From: Spraguea lophii | Taxonomy: Eukaryota; Microsporidia; Spragueidae | Assembly (NCBI GenBank): GCA_001887945.1 | Contig: LDOQ01000311.1 | Span: 1-64,000, forward strand | Length of the DNA stretch: 64,000 bases | Reading direction: 5' to 3' | Part shown: positions 30,042-39,617 of the stretch, in pieces | How positions within the stretch are numbered: the stretch's first letter is position 1 | Layout: every line of letters starts with the position of its first letter | Program-made: the position numbers and the translations under genes | Notes under the pieces: model-generated | What the model saw: the letters and a program-made list of their open reading frames with translations, nothing else | Told to the model about the DNA's origin: nothing | Databases searched by the model: none

Positions 30042-31302
30042 AAGGATGATATATAAAAATAAATTAAATAAAATAAAATAGAAAGATGTATGAATTGTTT
30101 TTTCAAATATATTATGATATTTTATAAATTATATTTATATTATTAAAAGAAGTTGTATTGTTGTGTTTTTTATATTTATATTATTAAACGAAATTATATT
30201 GTAAAATTTTTTTAAATTGTTTTGTTATTATTTAAAGAAATAAATATATTTCTATTATTAGAATTATATATCAAATATTTAAATTTTATATTTGTATCGA
30301 TTAATTTAATTGTTGTAATAATACTTTGTAATTGATTATGCTGTGTCTCAAGAATTATTTTTATTTTTTTTCTAAAATTTATAGCTTGTTTATAAAGATT
30401 ATTGTTGAAATAAAATTCATTAGAAATTAAGTTTATAACATAGTCTATCACATATTTTATTTCAATTATAATCTTTATTAAATTATGAGATAATAATTTT
30501 ATTTTTTATAATAATTTATTCAGAGGTGAACAATTGTTATAAAAAATTAAAATGAACTGAAAATAGAGTTTAACTATTAAATTTTTTGTAATATTTTTAT
30601 TTCTTTTCGTTTTCTTAGAAAATTTTCATATAAATTAAATAACTAAACACATTTTTAAGTGTACCCATTTATTCTATTTTTGAATCAATCTTGATTTCTA
30701 TCGACTTTCAGGTTAAGAAATAACTTTATCACAATCTTTCAATGTTTGTTAATAAATTTTTAATTTATTTTTAAAACGATATTTCACATAATTCTTTTAA
30801 ATTATATCGTGTTTAAACCTGATTTTGAACAAAACATATTTTATTTTGTATTCTTAACTTAAAGTGTTTGAATAAAATCTAAATAATAAATAAAAATATT
30901 TTATAAAAAGCAAATTTTCTATATTTTTGTATTATAATCATAATTCAGTTTTCTCAGTGTATATTTACCCTCAGTAATACGACAATAATATTTCTAATAC
31001 TCTTATAATATTATTTTATGATAATTTATATTGTTAATAATCTTTTATAATATTCTTATATATTATTGTATTACATTATTTATATTACCAATATCATTTA
31101 AAGTTTTTTATATTTTGTTATTATCATTTCTCCTAAATCGAAATAAAACTAGTTTATATATTATTTTAATGGTATATAAAGGATTATAATAACTTTAACT
31201 ATTATTATATTATAAAATATAAATATTTTATTATTTAGTTTATATATATGCTGTATCATTTGATATAAAAATAACATAAATAATATTGTTATTTGTATAA
31301 CA
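30042..31302. other. Long intergenic stretch
   Basis: AT-rich and without a supported gene. A 79-codon frame at 30212-30451 on the minus strand starts with GTG, has no internal ATG and is probably chance or a decayed gene. The last 100 bases hold the promoter of the secreted orphan at 31303. Confidence 0.4.
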
Positions 31303-32799
31303 ATGATGAGTTTCTTCTTGTTTTTTAGCTTACTTATAATATTCTTTAAAACTACAAGAAATATTGAAGAGAATATGGAAAATAGAAGAATAATGATGGT
31401 TAATAGTTTATTAGACGATATAATAAACAATAATAATTATTGTAAACTTATTGAATATATAAATGATAATAATAGTTGTTTTAAACTTATCAATTATATA
31501 AATGGTATAAAAAACAATTATCAAATATGTAATAGAGGTTATGGTAATAGATATTATGATAATATATATAAAAATTATAAAGATAAAGATAATTTATACA
31601 AAGGAAAGGATAATATGTATAAAGGAAAGGATTATCACATATATAATATGTATAAGCATGATAATGTGTATAATAAAAATAGTATAGCGGATATGTTATC
31701 AAATGATAGAACAGGTAAAATATCGGATAACAAATTATGTGTTAATCTTTTATTTGGAAATGGAAAGGAGGTAGAAGAATATAATCGTTATTTGAAAAAT
31801 GATAACAATAAAAATATAATATATTTTGTAAAATATAAATATGGTATAGAAAAGATGAACAATGGAAAAATAAATGTATTAAAAGCTAAACGTACAAATC
31901 CTAGATTATGTAATATAAACAATAAAAAAATAAAGTCTGAATATGATAACAAAAGGATTGGAGTTAATAACAAATCATATGAATTATTTGAAGATAAGAA
32001 AAAAATAAAAAATAGTGGTACAAAAGAAATTAAAAAGATAAAAACATATGAGTATAATATAAAAAATATTAGAAATATAGATTTATTATATAATAAGAGT
32101 GTAGTAATAATGTTGAAATATAAAAGATACATTTATAATATCTATTCTATAGTAAACAGTTATATAATAAAGATTATGAATTACATTCCTGATATCGTTA
32201 AAAGATTAAATTTGAAAGATAGAATTGTATGGGATAAATTCAGAAACGAATTGGTAATAATTAAAAAATCTAAAATAATGAATAATATAGAATTTATTAG
32301 AAAATTGAATAATAAGGTAAATAATGTAATTAAAAGCAAAATAGTGAATACTCAAGAAATACTAAAAGAATATAAAAAAATAAAACAGAAAATAAAATCA
32401 GCACAAAAGGAAGATAAAAATATGAAAAAATTATTTGAAAAAATAAAAACCAAAGATAAGTCCAAGATAAAAAATATTTCGTATTTTAATGTAAAAGACC
32501 TAATATTTCATAAATCGGTTGAAAATGATTGTATAGTTTCACGTGTGTATAATAAATCTGTAAGTAATACATCATTGTATCATTGTTATATAAATATGAT
32601 GGTGTTTGGTAAAAAGACTCATAGTTTTAAGAATTCTAATTATTATGTTCGATCTATTCCTGTTATTACTTGTCCTAATCTGAAAAATACGTATCAGCTC
32701 AGAATGGTGTGTATTTGTAGACCTGAACAAAATAAAAGAATGTTCAAGTATCTAGAAGATGTATTTCTATTAGAAAATAGGAATGGTTGGATATTATAA
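31303..32799 (+). CDS. Orphan secreted or membrane protein, Asn/Lys-rich
   Basis: I do not recognise this 498-aa protein. The N-terminus is a strong signal peptide or anchor (SFFLFFSLLIIFF). A low-complexity region has short repeats (YKGKDNMYKGKD), followed by very Lys/Ile/Asn-rich sequence with a weak hydrophobic stretch (YIYNIYSIVNSYIIKIMNYI). The C-terminal 110 residues look folded and carry five Cys (DCIVSRVYN, HCYINMMVFG, VITCPNLKN, VCICRPEQ). The start follows GTATAACA, not a C-run. The composition and signal suggest a rapidly evolving secreted protein. Confidence 0.55.
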   Translation: MMSFFLFFSLLIIFFKTTRNIEENMENRRIMMVNSLLDDIINNNNYCKLIEYINDNNSCFKLINYINGIKNNYQICNRGYGNRYYDNIYKNYKDKDNLYKGKDNMYKGKDYHIYNMYKHDNVYNKNSIADMLSNDRTGKISDNKLCVNLLFGNGKEVEEYNRYLKNDNNKNIIYFVKYKYGIEKMNNGKINVLKAKRTNPRLCNINNKKIKSEYDNKRIGVNNKSYELFEDKKKIKNSGTKEIKKIKTYEYNIKNIRNIDLLYNKSVVIMLKYKRYIYNIYSIVNSYIIKIMNYIPDIVKRLNLKDRIVWDKFRNELVIIKKSKIMNNIEFIRKLNNKVNNVIKSKIVNTQEILKEYKKIKQKIKSAQKEDKNMKKLFEKIKTKDKSKIKNISYFNVKDLIFHKSVENDCIVSRVYNKSVSNTSLYHCYINMMVFGKKTHSFKNSNYYVRSIPVITCPNLKNTYQLRMVCICRPEQNKRMFKYLEDVFLLENRNGWIL

Positions 32800-32871
32800 T
32801 TCATTTAAGCGTTTAAATAAAAGTTGAAGTAAAATATTTTTAAATTTTTTTTATAAATTTTTTTTGCCCTT

Positions 32872-33366
32872 ATGTCTCAAAGCCAATCTGAAATGCAAGT
32901 AGCTGAAGTGATAAAGAAAGTATGTGGAAGTGTAATAAAAGATAGTTTACAATCTGCTTTAAAAACACTAAGAATTAAATTGATCAGTGATAGTGATGGA
33001 AGCAACATTATGGTGATAACACTCCCTCTTCCTCTTTTGGACGCTATCCAACAATATTTCAGTGAAATACAAAATAAATTACAGAAGCAATTTTCTGAGT
33101 TCCAAATCTTCTTTATCAGGGAAGCAGTATACAACCCAAACAATACATTGAACAAGAAATTACAGGAAAATTGGTTAAAAGATTTATGTTTCCCTTCTGT
33201 GGTTAATCAAAGAATGACAGTAGTGAAGGAAGGAGGAAATATTAAGGAAGAAAAGGTATTTGTTGAGAGAAAATCAGAATTTACTGAGGAGGAATTTTAT
33301 TCTATGAAATTGGTATTTAAAGAATTGACAGGAAGAGATGTTGAGTATGGATTAAGATATTATTAA
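32872..33366 (+). CDS. RPS7: 40S ribosomal protein S7 (eS7)
   Basis: A small-subunit ribosomal protein. The 164 aa match eS7 along the length: SALKTLRIK...IMVITLPLPLLDAIQQ, then KLQKQFSEFQIFFIREA, ENWLKDLCFPSVVNQRMTV and the C-terminal FKELTGRDVEYGLRYY (cf. YKKLTGKDVNFEFP). The basic segment after the second strand is shortened. TTTGCCC stands two bases before the ATG. It begins a run of three genes on one strand with gaps of only 55 and 85 bp. Confidence 0.9.
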   Translation: MSQSQSEMQVAEVIKKVCGSVIKDSLQSALKTLRIKLISDSDGSNIMVITLPLPLLDAIQQYFSEIQNKLQKQFSEFQIFFIREAVYNPNNTLNKKLQENWLKDLCFPSVVNQRMTVVKEGGNIKEEKVFVERKSEFTEEEFYSMKLVFKELTGRDVEYGLRYY

Positions 33367-33421
33367 ACTTCTCTTAGATTGATTTTTAATTTATTTTGTT
33401 TATAAAAAATTTTTACCCTTT

Positions 33422-34303
33422 ATGCTAGATTTCCAAAGCTTTGAGATTCCAAGCAATCTCCCAGATAGCTCAGAAACCGTGCAAATTAGTTCTCTTGCAC
33501 TTCTTAAAATGTTGATACACGCAAAATCAGGAATACCATTGGAAGTGATGGGATTGATCCAAGGAGAGTTTATAGATGAATATACCATAAAGATAGTAGA
33601 TGTGTTTGCTATGCCACAAGCTGCTTCAGGTATAGCAGTAGAAGCAATGGATCACGTGTTTCAAATTCAAATGACCGAGCTTTTAGAACAAACTGGAAGA
33701 ACTGAGAATGTAATAGGGTGGTACCACTCACATCCAGGATTTGGTTGTTGGCTCAGTAATGTTGATATGTCGACACAAAGTGAATTTGAAAAAATGAGTA
33801 AAAGAGCCATAGCAGTGGTTATTGATCCAGTACAGTCTGTTAAAGGTAGAGTGGTTATAGAAGCGTTCAGATTAACTGGTAATGCTTTTTCTCTTATGGG
33901 ATCAGAGCCTAGACAAATTACATCCAATATAGGATTTTATCCTAAATCTACACTTGTTGCATTACTCCATGGTCTCCAGAGACAATATTATAATTTTCAT
34001 ATAACATACAAGAACACAGAGTTAGAAAAAAGAATGTTATGTAATCTTAATAAAAAAAGCTGGATAGACTATCTTACAGTTAAAGAACCTGATAATGGAG
34101 ATATTGAAGAATTGTTATCTCTTACACAAAATTATATTCAAATGGTAGAAAGGGAAAAGGATCTAACTGATGAAGAACTAAAGGTTTACAGGGTTGGAAA
34201 GGTTGATTATAGAAAACATATTTTAGAGCATACAGAAAAAATAGCTGAAGAGAATACAATATACAATATGTTATTATCTTTACATTCTTTTATACTTGAA
34301 TAA
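33422..34303 (+). CDS. RPN11: 26S proteasome deubiquitinase RPN11
   Basis: This is the zinc metalloprotease of the proteasome lid that removes ubiquitin chains from substrates. The MPN+ (JAMM) motif is complete: Glu41 in PLEVMGL, His102 and His104 in GWYHSHPGFG, Ser112 and Asp115 in WLSNVDMSTQ. The 293-aa length is near yeast (306). TTTACCC stands three bases before the ATG. It lies 55 bp downstream of RPS7. Confidence 0.97.
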   Translation: MLDFQSFEIPSNLPDSSETVQISSLALLKMLIHAKSGIPLEVMGLIQGEFIDEYTIKIVDVFAMPQAASGIAVEAMDHVFQIQMTELLEQTGRTENVIGWYHSHPGFGCWLSNVDMSTQSEFEKMSKRAIAVVIDPVQSVKGRVVIEAFRLTGNAFSLMGSEPRQITSNIGFYPKSTLVALLHGLQRQYYNFHITYKNTELEKRMLCNLNKKSWIDYLTVKEPDNGDIEELLSLTQNYIQMVEREKDLTDEELKVYRVGKVDYRKHILEHTEKIAEENTIYNMLLSLHSFILE

Positions 34304-34388
34304 ATATTCTTCTATGAAATAATTACCTTTTCAAAAGTATTTTTTGTAATTTTAAAAATAAATATTTGTTTATATCAATCAACCCCAA

Positions 34389-35678
34389 ATGAACAAAACA
34401 AATGTATACTTAGTTCCTGATCTCTCTGTAAAGGATATAATAGAATATTTTAGTGAGTTTAACATACAGATAAAGCCTTCTGAGATATCCAAACCAACCT
34501 CACCTACTGTATCAAGAATATACAATGCTATACTTGAACTTTATCAAGGACGTTCTACTGAAGATATTATGATACAAAAAAATAGAACAGAGGAATCTTT
34601 GTTTAATTTCGTGTTATGTAAGAGAATGAATTATTTTCTTAACAACCTTGGTATAAATACATTTTCATTCAAAGATATAGCATTTCCAGATTCCAAAAGA
34701 TTTATATCATTTTTAAGTGTAGTTATAAATTTTAGTATATACAGAGATTCTAAACAAAATGTATATGAAAGTATTTTACAAAGAAATGTAGAAAGAGAGA
34801 GTATGAATAAAAATTTAGATAATGAAATAAAACAAAAAGAAAATACATTACAAGAGAAAAGAATGCACAGCAATCAAAAACTTGAAGAAGTAGACGATTT
34901 TAAAAAGAAGATAGAAGCATCAGAAGAAGATCTTAAAGAAAAATATAAAAACTTTAGAAAACGAGAAAGAGAATATGAAAAACTAAGAAATACAAAAAAG
35001 GAAATAGATGACAGATGTTGTTCTCTCAAATTAATGAATTATTCCTTAAAAACCGATATTACCAAACTCAGAACACAGATAGTCACAGATCCAGATAAAT
35101 TAATTTCTCTGTTAGAAGAAATGAAACAATACGTGCATAAAGAAAAAGAAGAAATAAAACTTATTAAAGAAGAAATACGAAAATACAACGAAGAAAAAAT
35201 CAAACTCCAAAAAGAAATGGAAGAAATAAAATCTAAAATCAAGATAGCATCAGAATATTCCGAAGAGATGAAAAAAGATGAAAACTTACAAGCAGAAATA
35301 TCACAGTTAGATTCACTAATCAAACAACAAGAATCCACGGAAATTTCATTAAAAAAATCCACTGAAACCGTCCAAAGACAGATATCCCACTTAGAAACTA
35401 AATTTTACAGATTAAAAGAAAACGATAATTTTATAAAGGATGAAATTACAACTCACCTAGATTCTCTTAAATTAGAATATGATAGTAAATCTACAGAAAG
35501 AGAAAAATTGAATACAGCAATAGAAAGTAATATGAAGAAACTTAGAGAAATAGAATTTACTAAACTCAATTTAAGAAATGAATATGATAGTTTTATTTTA
35601 AATATAAGAAAAATGAATAATAAAATAAAAGAAGAAACATATAAAAAATATAATGATTATTATATAGCAGATGAATAA
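34389..35678 (+). CDS. NUF2: Kinetochore protein NUF2
   Basis: A subunit of the NDC80 complex that links kinetochores to microtubules. Residues 1-120 match the NUF2 calponin-homology domain (VPDLSVKDIIEYFSEFNI, SKPTSPTVSRIYNAILELY), and about 130-425 form one long coiled coil rich in Glu and Lys. Length 429 aa, near yeast (451). AACCCC lies two bases before the ATG. It is 85 bp after RPN11. Confidence 0.9.
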   Translation: MNKTNVYLVPDLSVKDIIEYFSEFNIQIKPSEISKPTSPTVSRIYNAILELYQGRSTEDIMIQKNRTEESLFNFVLCKRMNYFLNNLGINTFSFKDIAFPDSKRFISFLSVVINFSIYRDSKQNVYESILQRNVERESMNKNLDNEIKQKENTLQEKRMHSNQKLEEVDDFKKKIEASEEDLKEKYKNFRKREREYEKLRNTKKEIDDRCCSLKLMNYSLKTDITKLRTQIVTDPDKLISLLEEMKQYVHKEKEEIKLIKEEIRKYNEEKIKLQKEMEEIKSKIKIASEYSEEMKKDENLQAEISQLDSLIKQQESTEISLKKSTETVQRQISHLETKFYRLKENDNFIKDEITTHLDSLKLEYDSKSTEREKLNTAIESNMKKLREIEFTKLNLRNEYDSFILNIRKMNNKIKEETYKKYNDYYIADE

Positions 35679-36089
35679 AATAATATTGATTAATAAAATG
35701 TTATATATCTGAATATTTATTTATATTTTGATATATCTATATTTACCAATGGTTAATATATTTTAATATTTTATTATCTACGTTTAATATTCTATTATTT
35801 ATATTTAATATTCATAAGCAACAAATTAAACAATAATACAATTATTATTTTATCTTTACGGTTCTTTTTTAGTAATAACATTTAATTTTAATCTAATTCA
35901 TCAAATGAGTAGCTTACTTTATCCTTTAGAATGTTTGGATAAATAATTGTTCTTGTAATAAAATTAATATATTTTTACTGTAAGTATTATTAAATACAAA
36001 GAATATTCTTTTTTTAAACAAATATAATATATTTTACTATTTTCTAATATTCTGCTCAATGAAATTAATAAGAAATATTCTTATAAAAT
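35679..36089. other. Intergenic stretch between convergent genes
   Basis: Between the ends of NUF2 and the CTLH gene. AT-rich with ATATTTAATATT-like near repeats (35715-35815). No gene is supported. Confidence 0.45.
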
Positions 36090-36902
36090 TTAAAATTTAA
36101 AATTATCTATTTTATATTTACTTCCCAATTCTTTTTCTAATAATTTTACTTCTCTTATTATTCTTTCTAATTCTGATACATTACATATATTTTCATTTCC
36201 TATTTCATTTATATATGATTCTTTTTCTCTTATGAGATTATTTATACGTTCTGATAATATCTTCCTTTCATTTTCTATATCAACTTTCTTTTTAAAAACA
36301 CAACACATTATCAATTCTGAGAGATGTTCAAGTATAAAATTACCATCAATATTTTTATATTTAAGATTATTATTCATATTTTTATTATCGCATTTATTAT
36401 TCATATTTTTACTATCGCATTTATTATTGATCAATATTTTTATTTTTTCATTAATGAATGTTAAAGCTTCTGTATATTTATTTTTTGAAATTAATTCTTT
36501 TACCTGATGAGCACGTAAATAATACAAAATAATATTTATATTTATTATTTTAAAATTATTTCTATTTTCTGTCTCATATACCATGTATGTTGGATATTTG
36601 TTGGTATCAAATGTATGATTATCTGTTTTATTCAATAATTCTATATTTTTATCATTCATTAAAGTAATACATTTATCTATTTCTCCTTTTAAAATATTTA
36701 TTCTTATCTCATTCATAATTTCTAGATTATAATCTATTCCAGGTTCTATGTTGTCTACCTCCTTTGAAAATGATACGTATAAATCTTTAAGACTGTTATT
36801 ATAAAATAAACATTTTATTATATCGTTTGCTTTTTCTAATTCTTTTTTATTAGGTTTGTTGTCTTTTATTAAAATATATTCATCTGAATCTATTCTTTTC
36901 AT
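36090..36902 (-). CDS. CTLH/CRA-domain protein (GID/CTLH complex-like)
   Basis: In this 270-aa protein, MNEIRINILKGEIDKCITLM (about 63-82), followed by ILYYLRAHQVKELISKNKYTEALTF (about 126-150), matches the CTLH and CRA pattern (IRxAILxGDIxxAI...LxxQxFIELLRxGxxxEALxF). The domain occurs in GID8 and RanBP9-type subunits of the GID/CTLH ubiquitin ligase. A short Asn/Lys repeat NKCDSKNMNNKCDNKNMNN lies in the middle. No LisH or SPRY is evident. GACCC precedes the ATG by six bases. Which subunit it is cannot be decided from pattern. Confidence 0.6.
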   Translation of the reverse strand: MKRIDSDEYILIKDNKPNKKELEKANDIIKCLFYNNSLKDLYVSFSKEVDNIEPGIDYNLEIMNEIRINILKGEIDKCITLMNDKNIELLNKTDNHTFDTNKYPTYMVYETENRNNFKIININIILYYLRAHQVKELISKNKYTEALTFINEKIKILINNKCDSKNMNNKCDNKNMNNNLKYKNIDGNFILEHLSELIMCCVFKKKVDIENERKILSERINNLIREKESYINEIGNENICNVSELERIIREVKLLEKELGSKYKIDNFKF

Positions 36903-37770
36903 TTTAAAGGGTCAATTTTAAACAACAATTTTTAATTAAATTATAGAATTATTATAAATTAAATTTTCATTTTAAAATAAATTAAATAATAATAATATAT
37001 TATCTTAATTATGTTTTTTAAAGGACGATGAGTAAATATCGTGTATTTAAAAAATAATTTTATTCTTCATTGAAAAACAAGAGAAAAAGATTTATCTATT
37101 AATTATATTGTGTGTATTAAAATTATTTCTTTTCACAATCTAAATTCTATTAAAATTATTTTGTTATATATTTTAAAAGTGATAAACAAATACGAATCAA
37201 CCAATTCTATATAATAAACTTTTAAAAAACTTGATTTCTAAATTTTAATTTCTTTATTAACTAAGAATCAATCAATAAATTATATTCACATATTTAATAA
37301 ATTCTAAGTTACGTTACTACATTATTAAATATAATAACAAGTAAATGCTATATTAGAAAAAATATCGATTTATAATCACATATAATTTTTATTATTTCAG
37401 ATATATTTCTATAAATATTTTATATTACATCAATCTAAAAATTATTTTACAGTAAAATTCAGTATGATAAATTCTATTACTATTGTTTAATATTTATATA
37501 TATCTTTTAATTCTTATAAACATTTATCTAACAACAAAAATTATTTTTTAATAAAAAAAAGTTTTATTAATTATAATATATAAATATTCCTAGACAAAGA
37601 AGATAATGTATTTTTATTATGTTATAAAAAATATAAAATCATTAATTTAATATAATAAAACTAATTAATATAATAAAATTAATTAATACAATAAAACTAA
37701 TTACTATGAAAATTTCTGATTTTGATCATAAAAAATTTTTTTCATAAAATATATTTTCTAAATCGACCTT
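36903..37770. other. Long intergenic stretch
   Basis: About 870 bp of AT-rich DNA without a supported gene. A short tandem AATTAATATAATAAAA-like repeat (about three units) lies at 37645-37705. Confidence 0.4.
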
Positions 37771-37962
37771 ATGAATTATGAATCCATTATCAAGATTTTT
37801 TTATATACAAACATTATTTTAGGATTTTTAATATTTATGTATATATTAAACATATTTTTAAATAAATATAAATCTGAATCACAGAAACCTAAGAAAAGAA
37901 ATATAAGAAATACAAATTATGATTTCTCTAGTTTAAATGACACTTCAATACTTAATATGTGA
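37771..37962 (+). CDS. Small single-pass membrane protein (63 aa)
   Basis: One transmembrane segment (residues about 8-30, IFLYTNIILGFLIFMYILNIFL), then a basic stretch (KKRNIRN) and a polar tail. GACCTT stands before the ATG, a weak form of the C-run. I do not recognise a family. A decayed partial copy of its middle follows directly downstream. Confidence 0.4.
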   Translation: MNYESIIKIFLYTNIILGFLIFMYILNIFLNKYKSESQKPKKRNIRNTNYDFSSLNDTSILNM

Positions 37963-37973
37963 TGTATATATAT

Positions 37974-38050
37974 CAAACATATTTTTAAATAAACGTAAAT
38001 CTAAGTAACAAGAATTTAAAAAAGACAAATTATAATTTTTATGGTATAAA
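37974..38050 (+). pseudogene. Decayed partial tandem copy of the small membrane protein gene
   Basis: ACATATTTTTAAATAAACGT, then AAATCTAAGTAACA (37977 on), aligns with positions 37850-37885 of the gene just upstream, with an in-frame stop and small indels. It may be the remnant of a tandem duplication. Confidence 0.4.
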
Positions 38051-38386
38051 CGATAATTTAAAATCCAATATGCTGGTATGTAATAACAAATGTACATTTG
38101 CATTTATTTATAATGATGATGGGTAATATGTTTTAAGCGAACAAGAAAGAAATATAATTGTTTTCCAATCTACCACAAATTTTTGTTATCATGACCTTGA
38201 TATTTTAACAAAAAAATAAATATAATTATTTGAAATCAATAAAAACGAGGAAAAAAATAAAGATTAAAATTTATTTTTTTAATATAATTTTATTTATATA
38301 CATTCAGTTCACAAATGAAGAAGTTAATGGATTATATTGAGGTGCTTGTTATATAAAATGAAGTATTAAATATTTATAAACTGATA

Positions 38387-38632
38387 TATCCTTAATAATA
38401 AATGTATAACTTTTATTAATTCTTTTTTAAAGGTATTAAATAATAATAATTTTGATTTGAAAGACTTTGTTAATTTCAAAAACAATGTTTTGAATAAGAT
38501 AAAAACAATTAAAATTATTTTTTTCTATCAGTGTAAAAATTTAAAACATGATAATATAAATAATTTCGTTAATTTAATAGAAAACTCTCTTTATATATAT
38601 TTATATAAATTAATAAAGGATATAATTTAATT
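38387..38632 (+). pseudogene. Possible gene relic without start codon
   Basis: A frame of about 80 codons is open here with no ATG (FDLKDFVNFKNNVLNKIK, then FYQCKNLKHDNINNFVNL). In DNA this AT-rich an 80-codon frame with such amino acid variety is notable, but it may be chance. I see no family. Confidence 0.25.
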
Positions 38633-38639
38633 ATATCAT

Positions 38640-39110
38640 AATAAATTAGAATCAAATAAAAAAATAAATAATATTCTTATAAAACCATAAATACAACCAT
38701 CCTTCGAAAGATTATACCAATAATATTAATAATTTAATATATTTTCAATACTTAATATAATATTTTACAAATATTCAACTTAAGAAATATTTATGAGCCA
38801 ATCGAAGTATTATTATGGTACGTTTAAAGCTTAAAGAAATATTTTTGTTTAATTAAAAAAATAATGAAATCTTGATTTATTTATTTTTTAGACAATTAAA
38901 AAATGTAAGTTTAAATAAAAGGATTTTACAGCTAATTCATAATATTATTTTTTTTAACATAGAAAAATAAGATACATTATTATAACATAATTATTTTATA
39001 TTTTCCTTATATTTCTATTCAACTCACAATTCTCGCAAAGCTTTTCTGGGAAATATTATTTTTATAAATACAATTTTTTTTAAAAAATTAAAATACCGAA
39101 CAATAAATAT
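38640..39110. other. Intergenic stretch
   Basis: AT-rich DNA with no supported gene between the possible relic and a SINE copy. Confidence 0.4.
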
Positions 39111-39112
39111 AA

Positions 39113-39572
39113 CTCGCTCAGCCCAGTGGTCGTGGGGTGGTAACCAAATTCCAAGCCTGGCGAGTTCGAATCCTCATCCGAAAAATTTTCAAAAAAACAT
39201 AATAATAAAAGGTTGTTGAGTGGGTGAAGGGTTCAATAGTGTAATATTGGATATGTTTTGTATGACAGCCTATTACTCAATTAAAAAATAATGTTTAGCT
39301 GGTGTAATTGCAATCACTGTATTGATTTGAGACCCAACCAATACTATGCTAAGAAGGAGGTCAGAATTCAGTTCAGGATAACAGAATGATGTTTTTACCG
39401 TATGTAAAATCCTAACGTTCTGGAATATAGGTAATATGAGATCAATGTATAATATATAATGAAACCAATTAATACAAATTTAAATATGCTTTAAAACCCC
39501 AAGGTCATAGACTACGGTAAACTAAAACCTGTCAGAAAATTTCCATAAATAAAAGTTTCATTTAAAAAATAA
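39113..39572 (+). mobile_element. SINE copy, plus orientation, moderately diverged
   Basis: The tRNA-like head is well kept (AGCCCAGTGGTCGTGGGG, 39119-39136, and GAGTTCGAATCC at 39163). The body has GTTTAGCTGGTGTAATTGCA (39293) and the 3' end AATAAAAGTTTCATTT (39547). Its GC-rich centre has decayed. It lies 45 bp beyond the 3' end of CCR4. No convincing target duplication. Confidence 0.85.
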
Positions 39573-39617
39573 ATAAACAATCTTTATTACAATAAAATTT
39601 AAAATATTTTTTAGAAT

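Noticed and set aside
30212..30451. 79-codon minus-strand frame as a small gene
   Set aside because: It starts at GTG, contains no ATG and lacks an upstream signal.
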